Counted from the stretch's first letter, positions 17,801 to 27,243 are shown. The stretch is 64,000 nucleotides of DNA from Streptomyces sp. NBC_01485 (GCF_036227125.1 NZ_CP109435.1:6262001-6326000); one strand, 5' to 3'. A program made the numbers and translations. Notes: generated from the letters alone by a model not told the origin.

Positions 17801-18214
17801 ATGGACCGCGTGGAGGCCGACGGCGAAGGCCGCGCCTACGTCGTCGACTTCAAGACCGGCAAGCAGACGCCGACCGCCCGCGAGGTGGAGCGCCACCCCC
17901 AGCTCGCCGTCTACCAGCTCGCCGTCCGCGAGGGCGCCCTCGACGAGGCCTTCGCCGGCGTACGGCCGGAGCCGGGCGGTGCCGAACTCGTCCAGCTCCG
18001 ACAGGGGGCCGCCAAGAAGGACGGCGGAGAGGCCCTTCCCAAGGTGCAGGCACAGGAACCGCTGGAGGGGGAGTGGGTCGGCGATCTGCTCGCCACGGCG
18101 GCCGGCAAGGTCCTCGACGAGCGGTTCACCCCGACCGCCGGCCAGCAGTGCACCCACTGCGCCTTCCGCGCCTCGTGCAGCGCACGGCCCGAGGGACGGC
18201 ACGTCGTCGAGTGA
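14828..18214 (+). CDS. adnA: Helicase-nuclease subunit AdnA (UvrD/RecB family)
   Basis: 1128 aa. UvrD-type motor: Walker A AGPGTGKTTT, motif with LTFSRKAA, Walker B FVDEYQDTDP, GDPDQSIYTFRGA, and late helicase motifs TAHRAKGLEW and LFYVAATRARE. Residues ~860-1128 hold a RecB-like nuclease: GQMDRVE, VVDFKTGK and QLAVYQLA. An iron-sulfur cluster is suggested by Cys in NTCALQWF and the CTHCAFRASC group. In actinobacteria this heterodimer resects double-strand breaks in place of RecBCD, and from memory it was reported essential in Streptomyces. A low-complexity insertion (~16190-16330) is rich in Ala, Thr and Glu. GTG 14828 is the assigned start. adnB follows after 101 bp. Confidence 0.9.
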   Translation: MSSSSSTRRLSHPQGRQGNRGAHRLVRTPPARVDPPRPDAAQRSVVEHGAGPLLVLAGPGTGKTTTLVESVAARVARGGDPARVLVLTFSRKAAVELRDRMAHRMGAARAPQATTFHSYCYALIRAHQDADLFVDPLRLLSGPEQDVAVRELLAGQLDLQRLGLAHVRWPDELRACLTTRGFADEVRAVLARSRELGLDPTSLDAFAHRIGRPDWRAAAAFLAEYLDVLDLHGVIDYAELVHRAVLLAHRPEAAERLAAQYDAVFVDEYQDTDPAQVRLLHALAGGGRTLVAFGDPDQSIYTFRGADVNGILDFPHAFPRPDGRPAPVEVLRTARRSGAVLLAATRLLTQRMPLTRLPAEKVRAHRELAAARDGGGVEVYTYPTAGTELDNVADILRRAHLEDGVPWGDMAVLVRAGSRTIPTVRRALTAAGVPLDIDGDDLPLRHEPAVAPLLTALRAVATAETSIPSAETAAPRAEATAPPAGDEASEVEATQGEATQSAVACWLDTETALTLLASPLAGMDAADLRRLGRALREEERAAGNPLPPPSDELLARALAEPERLVTHDPTYARGAQRLGALLATARERLARGGSAEEALWDLWDGTPWPARLERAARRGGAAGRNADRDLDAVCALFATAARAEERTGGRGALNFLAETEAEDIAADTLTRRAVRPDAVRLMTAHRAKGLEWSLVVVAGVQEGLWPDLRRRGSLLEADRIGRDGLAEPLTPGALLAEERRLFYVAATRARERLVVTAVKAPADDGDQPSRFLTELGVEPKDVTGRPRRPLSVAALVAELRATTVDPRASAPLREVAARRLARLAALADEDGRPLVPSAHPYRWWGMFEPTESKVPLRDRDQPVVLSGSALDQLANTCALQWFLGREVKADAPATAAQGFGNVVHVLADEVASGHTPADLDVLMERLDSVWNALAFDAPWKSTQEKAHARAALERFLKWHVMDRTGRTPVASEHDFDVTLEAGDYEVRIRGQMDRVEADGEGRAYVVDFKTGKQTPTAREVERHPQLAVYQLAVREGALDEAFAGVRPEPGGAELVQLRQGAAKKDGGEALPKVQAQEPLEGEWVGDLLATAAGKVLDERFTPTAGQQCTHCAFRASCSARPEGRHVVE

Positions 18215-18315
18215 CCTACCGCACTGACCGCGTCGGCCTGCGCCCCTTCCACTCCTGAGGGTCGGTGAGGACCGGTTGGGCACCGACTGTCAGTGCCCGC
18301 CGCTAGCCTCTCCTC

Positions 18316-21300
18316 ATGCCCGCCCGTATCAGCGATCCCGAGCAGCTCAAGGAGCTCCTCGGGATCCCCTTCACCCCGGAGCAGACGGCCTGCATCACCG
18401 CGCCGCCCGCCCCGCAGGTGATCGTGGCCGGAGCCGGGTCGGGCAAGACGACGGTGATGGCCGCGCGCGTGGTGTGGCTGGTCGGCACCGGGCAGGTCGC
18501 CCCCGAACAGGTTCTCGGCCTGACCTTCACCAACAAGGCCGCCGGAGAACTCGCGGAGCGCGTCCGCAAGGCGCTGCTCAAGGCAGGCGTCACCGACCCC
18601 GACGTCATCGACCCCGACAACCCGCCGGGCGAGCCGGTGATCTCCACCTACCACGCCTTCGCGGGCCGCCTCCTGACCGACCACGGCCTGCGCATCGGCC
18701 TGGAGCCCACGTCCCGCCTGCTCGCCGACGCCACCCGCTACCAGCTCGCCGCGCGCGTACTGCGCGAGGCACCGGGCCCGTACCCGTCGCTCACCCGCTC
18801 CTTCGCCGACCTGATCAGCGACCTCCTCGCGCTCGACGCCGAACTCGCCGAGCACCTGGTCCGGCCCGAGGAACTGCGCGCGTGGGACGCCGGGCTGCTA
18901 CGCACCCTGGAGGGCGCCAAGCTCACCAACGCCGACCTGCGCAAGGTGCCCGAGACGGCCGCCGCCCGACGCGAACTGGCCGACTTGGTGCTGCGCTACC
19001 GGACCGCCAAGCGCGAGCGCGACCTGCTCGACTTCGGCGACCAGATCGCGATGGCGGCACAGCTCGGCCAGGTCCCCGAAGTGGGCCCGATCCTGCGCGA
19101 CGAGTTCCGCGTCGTCCTCCTCGACGAGTACCAGGACACCTCCGTCGCCCAGCGCATCCTCCTCGCCGGCCTGTTCGGCGGCGGCACCGGCCACCCCGTG
19201 ACCGCCGTCGGCGACCCCTGCCAGGCCATCTACGGCTGGCGAGGCGCCTCCGTCGCCAACCTCGACGACTTCCCCGAGCACTTCGCGCAGGCCGACGGAG
19301 GCAGGGCACGGCGCCAGTCGCTCAGCGAGAACCGCCGCAGCGGCGGCCGCCTCCTGGACCTCGCCAACGGCATGGCCGAGCCCCTGCGCGCGATGCACGC
19401 GGGCGTGGAGGCCCTGCGCCCGGCCCCCGGCGCCGAACGCGACGGAGTGGTCCGCTGCGCCCTCCTGGCCACCCACGCCGAGGAGATGGACTGGATCGCC
19501 GACTCCGTCGCCCACCTCGTGCGCACCGGTACGGCGCCCGGTGAGATCGCCGTCCTGTGCCGCACGGCCACCGACTTCGCGCAGATCCAGGGCGCGCTGG
19601 TCGCCCGGGACATCCCCGTCGAGGTCGTGGGCCTGTCCGGGCTGCTGCACCTGCCCGAGGTCGCCGACCTCGTCGCCGTCTGCGAGGTGCTGCAGGACCC
19701 GGGCGCCAACGCCTCCCTGGTCCGGCTGCTCACCGGCCCGCGCTGGAGCATCGGCGCACGCGACCTCGCCCTCCTGGGCCGCCGGGCCCGGCTGCTCGTC
19801 AGCCACGCGCGCGGGGACGGCGACGACGACCCGGACCGCCGCCTCGCCGGGGCCGTCGAGGGGGTCGACCCGTCCGAGGTGATATCGCTCGCGGACGCCC
19901 TCGACGCGTTCCTGGAGTCGCCGCTGTACGGCGGGGCGCGGGGCGACGGCGGCGACGGACTGCCGTTCTCGCCGGACGCGCGCGTGCGGTTCGCGCGGCT
20001 CGCCACCGAACTGCGCGACCTGCGTCGCTCTCTGGCCGACCCCCTGATGGACGTCCTGCACCGCGTCCTCGCCGTCACCGGCCTCGAGGTCGAGCTGTCG
20101 GCGTCCCCGCACGCCCTGGCCGCCCGCCGCCGCGAGACCCTGTCCAACTTCCTCGACATCGCCGCGTCCTTCGCCGCGGGTGAGAGCGAGGCGAGCCTGT
20201 TGGCCTTCCTCGCCTTCCTGCGCACCGCGGCCCAGTACGAGAAGGGCCTCGACAACGCCCTCCCCGGCGGTGAGAACACCGTCAAGGTGCTCACCGCGCA
20301 CAAGTCCAAGGGCCTGGAGTGGGACGTCGTCGCCGTACCCGGCCTGGTCACCGGCACCTTCCCCAGCGCACAGGGCCGCGAGAAGTGGACCGCGCAGGCC
20401 AAGGTGCTGCCGCACGAACTGCGCGGCGACACCGACACGCTCCCCGACCTCGACTCCTGGGACGCACGCGGCATGAAGGCCTTCCACGAGGCCATGAAGG
20501 ACCACCAGCACACCGAGGAACTCCGCCTCGGCTACGTCACCTTCACCCGCCCCCGCTCCCTGCTGCTCGGCTCCGGCCACTGGTGGGGCCCCACCCAGAA
20601 GAAGCCACGCGGCCCCTCCGACTTTCTCCAGGCCCTCCACGACCACTGCGCGGCCGGCCACGGCGAGATCGAGGCCTGGGCGGACGCGCCGGAGGAGGAC
20701 GCGGAGAGCCCCACCCTGCACCGGGCGACCGCCGATCAGGTCTGGCCGCTCCCCCTGGACGACACCGCCCTGGCCCGCCGCCGCGCCGCCGCCGAGACCG
20801 TCCTCGCCCACCTGGAGGACCTCGCCTCACCCGAGGACGGCCACCCCGGCGCCACCCACGACCCGGACACCTACGAAGACCCGGACTGGCCCCCACCACC
20901 GGACGAGGACGACCTCACCGGCGAGAACGAGCCCCCCTATGGGGAGGACCAGCCGCCCTACGGCGAGGCCGACCCGTTCGAGGAGGACCCCGGTGACTGG
21001 GACGAGTGGACCGGCGCCCGCCCCGCCGTCCCGCACCAGGCGACGGCCCCGGAGCCCCCCACCGCGCGCCCTCACCCCGGTCACCCGCGCCGGACCCCTC
21101 TCACCCCCGAGGAGACCCGCACCGTCGCCTCCTGGGACCGCGACCTCGACGCGCTCGCCGGAGAGCTCCTGCGCGCCCGCCGGAGCGTCACGGACGTCCC
21201 CCTGCCGACGACCCTGACCGCCTCGCAGGTACTGCGCCTGGCCGCCGACCCGGACGGTCTCGCACAGGAACTCGCGCGCCCCATGCCGCGCCCCCCACAA

Positions 21301-21870
21301 CCGGCCGCGCGCCGTGGCACCCGGTTCCACGCATGGGTGGAGGCCCGCTTCGAGGAGTTGACGCTCCCTCTGCTGGAACCGGACGAGCTGCCCGGTGCCG
21401 ACGCAGAGATCGCCGACGAACAGGACCTGGAGGCTCTCAAGGAGGCCTTCGAGCGCACCGAGTACGCCCACCGCACGCCCTACCGCGTCGAGACCCCCTT
21501 CCAGCTCGCCCTCGCCGGCCGCCTCGTACGGGGCCGTATCGACGCCGTCTACAAGGAGGGCGACGGAGACTCCGCGACGTACGACATCGTCGACTGGAAG
21601 ACGCACCGGGCCCGCACCGCCGACCCCCTCCAGCTCGCCCTCTACCGGCTCGCCTGGGCCGAGCAGCAGGGTGTGCCCGTGGAATCCGTCACAGCGGCGT
21701 TCCTGTATGTGCGCACCGGCGACGTCGTCCGACCGGAGGGTCTGCCCGATCGTGCCGCGCTGGAGCGCCTGTTGACCGGGGAAGAGGGCGCCGACGACGA
21801 CCGCGGGGGACGGGCCGGGCAGGTAGACCCCGCGCAAGGGCCCGGCGAGGATGTCGGTGCGGGCCGATAG
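18316..21870 (+). CDS. adnB: Helicase-nuclease subunit AdnB (UvrD/RecB family)
   Basis: 1184 aa. Walker A AGAGSGKTT, LTFTNKAAGELAERV, Walker B LLDEYQDTS, GDPCQAIYGWRGA, TAHKSKGLEWDVV and YVTFTRPRS mark a complete motor. A long acidic, proline-rich linker (~860-930) precedes the C-terminal nuclease with GRIDAVY, IVDWKTH and QLALYRLAW. It pairs with AdnA to unwind and degrade broken ends; in the mycobacterial complex the AdnB motor leads. TAGCCT (18304-18309) ends six bases before ATG 18316 with no ribosome binding site, so a leaderless transcript is likely in addition to read-through from adnA. Confidence 0.9.
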   Translation: MPARISDPEQLKELLGIPFTPEQTACITAPPAPQVIVAGAGSGKTTVMAARVVWLVGTGQVAPEQVLGLTFTNKAAGELAERVRKALLKAGVTDPDVIDPDNPPGEPVISTYHAFAGRLLTDHGLRIGLEPTSRLLADATRYQLAARVLREAPGPYPSLTRSFADLISDLLALDAELAEHLVRPEELRAWDAGLLRTLEGAKLTNADLRKVPETAAARRELADLVLRYRTAKRERDLLDFGDQIAMAAQLGQVPEVGPILRDEFRVVLLDEYQDTSVAQRILLAGLFGGGTGHPVTAVGDPCQAIYGWRGASVANLDDFPEHFAQADGGRARRQSLSENRRSGGRLLDLANGMAEPLRAMHAGVEALRPAPGAERDGVVRCALLATHAEEMDWIADSVAHLVRTGTAPGEIAVLCRTATDFAQIQGALVARDIPVEVVGLSGLLHLPEVADLVAVCEVLQDPGANASLVRLLTGPRWSIGARDLALLGRRARLLVSHARGDGDDDPDRRLAGAVEGVDPSEVISLADALDAFLESPLYGGARGDGGDGLPFSPDARVRFARLATELRDLRRSLADPLMDVLHRVLAVTGLEVELSASPHALAARRRETLSNFLDIAASFAAGESEASLLAFLAFLRTAAQYEKGLDNALPGGENTVKVLTAHKSKGLEWDVVAVPGLVTGTFPSAQGREKWTAQAKVLPHELRGDTDTLPDLDSWDARGMKAFHEAMKDHQHTEELRLGYVTFTRPRSLLLGSGHWWGPTQKKPRGPSDFLQALHDHCAAGHGEIEAWADAPEEDAESPTLHRATADQVWPLPLDDTALARRRAAAETVLAHLEDLASPEDGHPGATHDPDTYEDPDWPPPPDEDDLTGENEPPYGEDQPPYGEADPFEEDPGDWDEWTGARPAVPHQATAPEPPTARPHPGHPRRTPLTPEETRTVASWDRDLDALAGELLRARRSVTDVPLPTTLTASQVLRLAADPDGLAQELARPMPRPPQPAARRGTRFHAWVEARFEELTLPLLEPDELPGADAEIADEQDLEALKEAFERTEYAHRTPYRVETPFQLALAGRLVRGRIDAVYKEGDGDSATYDIVDWKTHRARTADPLQLALYRLAWAEQQGVPVESVTAAFLYVRTGDVVRPEGLPDRAALERLLTGEEGADDDRGGRAGQVDPAQGPGEDVGAGR

Positions 21871-21880
21871 GCTCGTGACC

Positions 21881-23293
21881 ATGAGCCATCCCGTTGACAG
21901 TGCCGTCAGCGCCGTCCGCACGTACATCGAGCAGCACCGCGCGGCCTTCCTCGACGATCTCGCCGAGTGGCTGCGCATCCCGTCGGTGTCGGCGCAGCCC
22001 GACCACGCCCCCGACGTACGGCGCAGCGCGGACTGGCTCGCCGCCAAACTGAAGGAGACCGGCTTCCCGACCGTCGAGGTCTGGCAGACACCGGGCGCCC
22101 CGGCCGTCTACGCCGAGTGGCCCGCCGGCGATCCGCAGGCCCCCACCGTCCTGGTCTACGGCCACCACGACGTGCAGCCCGCCGCCCTCGAGGACGGCTG
22201 GGACACCGACCCCTTCGAGCCCGTCGTCCACGAGAACCGCCTCTACGCGCGCGGGGCGGCCGACGACAAGGGCCAGGTCTTCTTCCACACCCTCGGCGTC
22301 CGCGCCCACCTCGCCGCCACCGGCCGCACGGCCCCGGCCGTCAACCTCAAGCTGCTGATCGAGGGCGAGGAGGAGTCCAGCTCCCCGAACTTCCGCGCCC
22401 TGGTCGACGAGCAGGCCGGGCGGCTCGCCGCGGACGCCGTGATCGTCTCCGACACCGGCATGTGGTCCGCGGACACCCCCACGGTGTGCACCGGTATGCG
22501 CGGCCTCGCCGAGTGCGAGATCCGGCTGTCTGGCCCCGACCAGGACATCCACTCGGGCTCTTTCGGCGGTGCCGTGCCCAACCCGGCCACCGCGGCCGCA
22601 CGCCTCGTCGCCGCCCTGCACGACGACCACGCGCGCGTGGCCGTCCCCGGCTTCTACGACGGCATCGTCGAGCTCACCGACCGCGAGCGCGAGCTCTTCG
22701 CCGAACTGCCCTTCGCCGAGGACGAGTGGCTGCGCACCGCCAGGTCGCACGCCACCCACGGCGAGGCCGGACACACCACCCTGGAGCGCGTCTGGGCCCG
22801 CCCCACCGCCGAGGTCAACGGCATCGGCGGCGGCTACCAGGGCCCCGGCAGCAAGACGATCATCCCGTCCTCGGCCTTCGTGAAGCTGTCGTTCCGGCTG
22901 GTCGCCGGCCAGGACCCCGAGCACATCGAGAAGGCAGTCCGCGCCTGGGCCGCCGAACAGGTGCCCGCCGGGATCGGTTATGAGATCGCGTTCAGCCCGG
23001 CCACGCGCCCGTGCCTGACCCCGCTGGACCACCCGGCCCTGCAGTCCGTGGTCCGCGCCATGGGCCGCGCCTTCGAAGGGCCCGTCCGCTTCACCCGCGA
23101 GGGCGGCTCGGGACCCGCCGCCGACCTCCAGGAGGTCCTCGGCGCGCCCGTGCTCTTCCTGGGCATCTCCGTGCCCTCGGACGGCTGGCACGCGCCGAAC
23201 GAGAAGGTCGAACTGGACCTCCTCCTCAAGGGCGTCGAGACCACGGCGTACCTCTGGGGCGACCTCGCCGAGAACTGGCGCCATGCGCCCTGA
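21881..23293 (+). CDS. M20-family dipeptidase/aminoacyl metallopeptidase
   Basis: 470 aa. Dinuclear zinc site residues are visible in order: VYGHHDVQPA (His), GAADDKGQ (bridging Asp), IEGEEESSS (Glu pair), SDTGMW (Asp) and WHAPNEKVEL (His), with a dimerisation domain in between. This is the arrangement of M20 dipeptidases and carnosinase-like enzymes, probably cytoplasmic. TAGGCT (21868-21873) overlaps the adnB stop and ends seven bases before ATG 21881, giving a predicted leaderless start. The longer reading frame beginning at 21851 is not needed. Confidence 0.9.
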   Translation: MSHPVDSAVSAVRTYIEQHRAAFLDDLAEWLRIPSVSAQPDHAPDVRRSADWLAAKLKETGFPTVEVWQTPGAPAVYAEWPAGDPQAPTVLVYGHHDVQPAALEDGWDTDPFEPVVHENRLYARGAADDKGQVFFHTLGVRAHLAATGRTAPAVNLKLLIEGEEESSSPNFRALVDEQAGRLAADAVIVSDTGMWSADTPTVCTGMRGLAECEIRLSGPDQDIHSGSFGGAVPNPATAAARLVAALHDDHARVAVPGFYDGIVELTDRERELFAELPFAEDEWLRTARSHATHGEAGHTTLERVWARPTAEVNGIGGGYQGPGSKTIIPSSAFVKLSFRLVAGQDPEHIEKAVRAWAAEQVPAGIGYEIAFSPATRPCLTPLDHPALQSVVRAMGRAFEGPVRFTREGGSGPAADLQEVLGAPVLFLGISVPSDGWHAPNEKVELDLLLKGVETTAYLWGDLAENWRHAP

Positions 23294-23448
23294 CGCCCCC
23301 GCTCGGTCCGGAGGCGACACGCACGCGGGGCACACGGCAGAGCCCGCCCCGCATCGCGACCCCGCACCGGAACCGGCCGTCCCCTGCCGTACGTCCCGCT
23401 GAACCGCCCGCCGAAACAACCGTTCCACCGGGGGAGTTGGAAGTACCC

Positions 23449-24393
23449 GTGACCACCTGGACCGACCAGAACGCCGATCGACCCATTTCGCTCACCGCGC
23501 CGAGCGGCATCGACCGAGCCGCCCACCACCGGCTCGACGAGGCCTGGCTCGCTGCGGCGTGGAGCCACCCCACGACGCGTTGCTTCGTCGTCTCCGGCGG
23601 CCAGGTCCTCATCGACGAGACGCCCGACGGCAGCACCGAACTCGTCATGACCCCGTCGTTCGAGGCGCCCCTCACCGAGGCGCACCGTTACTTCCTGGGG
23701 ACCGACGAGGACGGCGTCAGCTACTTCGCCCTCCAGAAGGACGCGCTGCCCGGCCGTATCGACCAGTCCGCGCGCTCGGCCGGTCTGCGCGAGGCCGGCC
23801 TGCTGCTGTCGCCGCGAGACACGGGCCTCATGGTGCACGCGGTCGCCCTGGAGAACTGGCAGCGCCTGCACCGCTTCTGCTCCCGCTGCGGCGAGCGCAC
23901 GGTGATCGCCGCGGCCGGCCACATCCGCCGCTGCCCCGCCTGCGGCGCCGAGCACTACCCGCGCACCGACCCCGCGGTGATCATGGCCGTCACGGACGAG
24001 GAGGACCGCATCCTCCTCGGCCGCCAGGTCCACTGGCCCGAGGGCCGCTTCTCGACCCTCGCCGGTTTCGTCGAGCCCGGCGAGTCCATCGAGCAGTCCG
24101 TGCGCCGCGAGGTCTTCGAGGAGGCCGGCGTCACCGTCGGCCAGGTCGACTACATCGCCAGCCAGCCCTGGCCCTTCCCGTCCAGCCTCATGCTGGGCTT
24201 CATGGCCCGCGCCACCTCCACCGAGATCAACGTCGACGGCGACGAGATCCACGAGGCCCGCTGGTTCTCCCGTGACGAACTCGGCGCCGCCTTCGATTCC
24301 GGCGAGGTGCTGCCCCCGTACGGCATCTCCATCGCGGCCCGTCTGATCGAGCTCTGGTACGGCAAGCCCCTGCCGACCCGCAACTTCATCTGA
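23449..24393 (+). CDS. nudC: NAD+ diphosphatase / NADH pyrophosphatase NudC (Nudix)
   Basis: 314 aa. A zinc ribbon (CSRC and CPAC) precedes the Nudix box GFVEPGESIEQSVRREVFEE. The SQPWPFPSS signature that distinguishes NADH pyrophosphatases follows directly. The enzyme splits NAD(H) to NMN(H) and AMP, and members of the family remove NAD caps from RNA 5' ends. GTG 23449 was chosen from the GGAG/GGAAG sequences just upstream and the family length. The gene is convergent with the mycoredoxin gene, with a terminator between. Confidence 0.93.
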   Translation: MTTWTDQNADRPISLTAPSGIDRAAHHRLDEAWLAAAWSHPTTRCFVVSGGQVLIDETPDGSTELVMTPSFEAPLTEAHRYFLGTDEDGVSYFALQKDALPGRIDQSARSAGLREAGLLLSPRDTGLMVHAVALENWQRLHRFCSRCGERTVIAAAGHIRRCPACGAEHYPRTDPAVIMAVTDEEDRILLGRQVHWPEGRFSTLAGFVEPGESIEQSVRREVFEEAGVTVGQVDYIASQPWPFPSSLMLGFMARATSTEINVDGDEIHEARWFSRDELGAAFDSGEVLPPYGISIAARLIELWYGKPLPTRNFI

Positions 24394-24443
24394 CCCCACG
24401 GCTTCAGCCGACCCGCAGCCTCATCCGACCCACGGCGCGAGAA

Positions 24444-24475
24444 AGCGCGGCCCCCGACACCCCGGGAGCCGCGCT
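24444..24475. terminator. Bidirectional terminator between nudC and mycoredoxin
   Basis: Arms 24444-24456 and 24463-24475 pair over 13 positions with one mismatch around a 6-nt loop, midway between convergent stops. Confidence 0.75.
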
Positions 24476-24486
24476 CACCTCTACAG

Positions 24487-24729
24487 TCACACGCCGATCT
24501 TCTGCTTCACCTGCGCCAGCGACGGGTTCGTCAGCGTCGAGCCGTCGGGGAACAGCACGGTAGGCACCGTCTGGTTTCCGCCATTCGCCTTCTCCACGAA
24601 CTCCGCGGACTGCGGGTCATGCTCGATGTTGATCTCGGTGTACCCGATGCCCTCGCGGTCGAGCTGCTTCTTCAGCCGCTGGCAGTAGCCGCACCACGTG
24701 GTGCTGTACATCGTCACAGTGCCCAGCAT
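24487..24729 (-). CDS. Mycoredoxin (glutaredoxin-like, CGYC)
   Basis: 80 aa. The glutaredoxin fold has the redox motif WCGYC near residue 12 and the cis-proline loop QTVPTVLFPDG. CxYC glutaredoxin-like proteins of this size in mycothiol-producing actinobacteria are mycoredoxins (Mrx1), which reduce S-mycothiolated proteins. ATG 24729 has AAGGAG ten bases upstream. The gene is divergent from uvrD2. Confidence 0.9.
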   Translation of the reverse strand: MLGTVTMYSTTWCGYCQRLKKQLDREGIGYTEINIEHDPQSAEFVEKANGGNQTVPTVLFPDGSTLTNPSLAQVKQKIGV

Positions 24730-24935
24730 GTCTCAAATGCTCCTTCGGCGGGTCGGGGGAAGTCAGGCGAACAGGTGGTCGCAGGGGGAGAACGTACGTG
24801 ACAGGGCCACCATTCCCGCCCGGCGCCGTGGGGTGCGGACGGCCGAGGGTGACGCTCGCCGCATTAGTACGACTGCGGGGCCCCGCCTGTGGACAACCGG
24901 CCCGCCCGTCTCCACCGACCTGGCAGCATGGCCGT

Positions 24936-27140
24936 GTGACAGCAGCAACGCACTCCTCCCTCTTCCCGCAGGTACCGGACTCGGCCGACGCGGTGCTCGA
25001 AGGGCTCGACCCCGAGCAGCGCGAGGTGGCGACCGCCCTGCGCGGTCCGGTGTGCGTGCTGGCAGGAGCCGGCACGGGCAAGACGCGGGCCATCACCCAC
25101 CGCATCGCCTACGGTGTGCGCGCCGGCATCCTGCACCCCTCCAGCGTGCTCGCCGTCACCTTCACCAACCGCGCCGCCGGGGAGATGCGGGGCCGGCTCC
25201 GGCAGCTCGGCGCCCAGGGCGTCCAGGCCCGCACCTTCCACTCCGCGGCCCTGCGCCAACTGCAGTACTTCTGGCCGAAAGCGATCGGTGGCGCCCTGCC
25301 CCGGCTCGTCGACCGGAAGATCCAGCTCGTCGCCGACGCGGCCGCCGCCTGCCGCATCCGTCTCGACCGCGGCGAACTGCGGGACGCCACCGCGGAGATC
25401 GAGTGGTCCAAGGTCACCCAGACCGTCCCCGCCGACTACGCCCTGGCCGCCGCCAAGGCGGGCCGCGAGATCCCCCGGGACCCCGCCGAGATCGCCCAGC
25501 TCTACGCCGCCTACGAGGACCTCAAACGCGACCGCGGAGTCATCGACTTCGAGGACGTCCTCCTGCTGACCGTCGCCGTCCTCCAGGACCGCCACGACAT
25601 CGCCGAACAGGTCCGCGCCCAGTACCAGCACTTCGTGGTCGACGAGTACCAGGACGTCAGCCCCCTCCAGCAGCGCCTGCTCGAACTGTGGCTCGGCGAC
25701 CGGGACGACCTGTGCGTGGTCGGCGACGCCAGCCAGACGATCTACTCCTTCACCGGAGCCACCCCCGACCACCTCCTCGACTTCCGCACCCGCCACCCCG
25801 GCGCCACGGTCGTCAAGCTGGTCCGCGACTACCGCTCCACCCCCCAGGTCGTCCATCTCGCCAACGGCCTGCTCTCCCAGGCCCGCGGCCGCGCCGCCGA
25901 CCACCGTCTGGAGCTGGTCTCCCAGCGCGATCCGGGACCCGAGCCCGGCTACACCGAGTACACCGACGAGCCCGCCGAGGCCGAGGGCGCGGCCCGCCGC
26001 ATCCGCGAGCTCCTCGGCGCCGGGGTCCAGGCCGCCGAGATCGCCGTCCTGTTCCGCACCAACGCACAGTCGGAGACCTACGAACAGGCCCTGGCCGACC
26101 TCGGCGTCCCGTACCAACTGCGTGGCGCCGAGCGCTTCTTCGACCGCCCCGAGGTACGCAAGGCCGGCGTCGCCCTGCGCGGCGCGGCCCGTTTCGGCGG
26201 CAACGACACCCTCCTCGAGGACGCCGTCGACCTGCCCTCCCAGGTGCGTGCCGTCCTCTCGGGCGAGGGCTGGACGCCCCAGCCGCCGGCCGGTTCCGGA
26301 GCCGTCAGAGAACGCTGGGAGTCGCTCGCCGCGCTGGTCGGCCTCGCCCAGGACTTCGTGGCCGCCCAGCCCGGCGCCACGCTCGCCGACCTGGTCGCCG
26401 AGCTCGACGAGCGGGCGGGCGCCCAGCACGCCCCGACCGTCCAGGGCGTCACCCTGGCCTCCCTGCACTCGGCCAAGGGCCTGGAGTGGGACGTCGTCTT
26501 CCTGGTCGGCGTAGCCGAGGGCATGATGCCGATCACCTACGCCAAGACCGAGGAGCAGGTCGAGGAGGAGCGCCGCCTCCTCTACGTCGGGGTCACCCGT
26601 GCCCGCGAGCGCCTCCACGTCTCGTGGGCACTGTCCCGTTCACCCGGCGGCCGCCCGAGCCGCCGCCCCAGTCGCTTCCTCGACGGCCTGCGTCCCGGTT
26701 CGGGCGCCGCCGCCGGTCGTGGCGGCGCGGTGGGCGCCGGAGGCATCGAGCGCGGCTTCACCGGCATCGCCATGGGCGCGCCCGCCGTGCCGCGCCGGAC
26801 CCAGCGCACTCCCGCCCGCTGCCGGGTCTGCGGGCGCACCCTGACCGACGGCGGCGAGATGAAGCTGATGCGCTGCGAGGACTGCCCCTCCGACATGGAC
26901 GAGGGGCTCTACGAGCGGCTGCGGGACTGGCGGGCGGTCCAGGCGAAGCGAGGCGGACAGCCGGCGTTCTGCGTCTTCACCGACAAGACGCTGGTGGCGA
27001 TCGCCGAGACCGTCCCCGAGGAGGAGGGCGAGCTCGCGCGGATCCCGGGGGTCGGAGTGCGCAAGCTCAACCGCTACGGAGCCGACGTCCTCGCCATCTG
27101 CGCAGGCCAAGACGTCGCAGGAGACGACGAAAGTGACTGA
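24936..27140 (+). CDS. uvrD2: ATP-dependent DNA helicase UvrD2 with HRDC domain
   Basis: 734 aa. Superfamily 1 helicase motifs: AGAGTGKTRAITHRI, VTFTNRAAGEM, VDEYQDVSPLQQ, VGDASQTIYSF, SLHSAKGLEWDVV and LLYVGVTRARERLHVSW. The C-terminus has a tetracysteine motif (CRVCG...CEDC) followed by an HRDC domain (QPAFCVFTDKTLVAIAE to IPGVGVRKLNRYG), the arrangement of mycobacterial UvrD2. CAGCAT (24924-24929) ends six bases before GTG 24936 and there is no good ribosome binding site, so the message is probably leaderless. It likely works in DNA repair or replication-fork processing. Confidence 0.9.
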   Translation: MTAATHSSLFPQVPDSADAVLEGLDPEQREVATALRGPVCVLAGAGTGKTRAITHRIAYGVRAGILHPSSVLAVTFTNRAAGEMRGRLRQLGAQGVQARTFHSAALRQLQYFWPKAIGGALPRLVDRKIQLVADAAAACRIRLDRGELRDATAEIEWSKVTQTVPADYALAAAKAGREIPRDPAEIAQLYAAYEDLKRDRGVIDFEDVLLLTVAVLQDRHDIAEQVRAQYQHFVVDEYQDVSPLQQRLLELWLGDRDDLCVVGDASQTIYSFTGATPDHLLDFRTRHPGATVVKLVRDYRSTPQVVHLANGLLSQARGRAADHRLELVSQRDPGPEPGYTEYTDEPAEAEGAARRIRELLGAGVQAAEIAVLFRTNAQSETYEQALADLGVPYQLRGAERFFDRPEVRKAGVALRGAARFGGNDTLLEDAVDLPSQVRAVLSGEGWTPQPPAGSGAVRERWESLAALVGLAQDFVAAQPGATLADLVAELDERAGAQHAPTVQGVTLASLHSAKGLEWDVVFLVGVAEGMMPITYAKTEEQVEEERRLLYVGVTRARERLHVSWALSRSPGGRPSRRPSRFLDGLRPGSGAAAGRGGAVGAGGIERGFTGIAMGAPAVPRRTQRTPARCRVCGRTLTDGGEMKLMRCEDCPSDMDEGLYERLRDWRAVQAKRGGQPAFCVFTDKTLVAIAETVPEEEGELARIPGVGVRKLNRYGADVLAICAGQDVAGDDESD

Positions 27141-27243
27141 GAAGAGACGGACGCGCGGGACGGACGTAGGACGGACGGGGACGGATGGAGGGCGGATGGA
27201 CGACGGATACGGGATGAGCGGGGAACTGATCCGAACTCGTCGG

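Noticed and set aside
18898..20811. 637-codon minus-strand frame opposite adnB
   Set aside because: Antisense to helicase motifs of adnB, low-complexity Gly/Val/Ala composition and no start signal.
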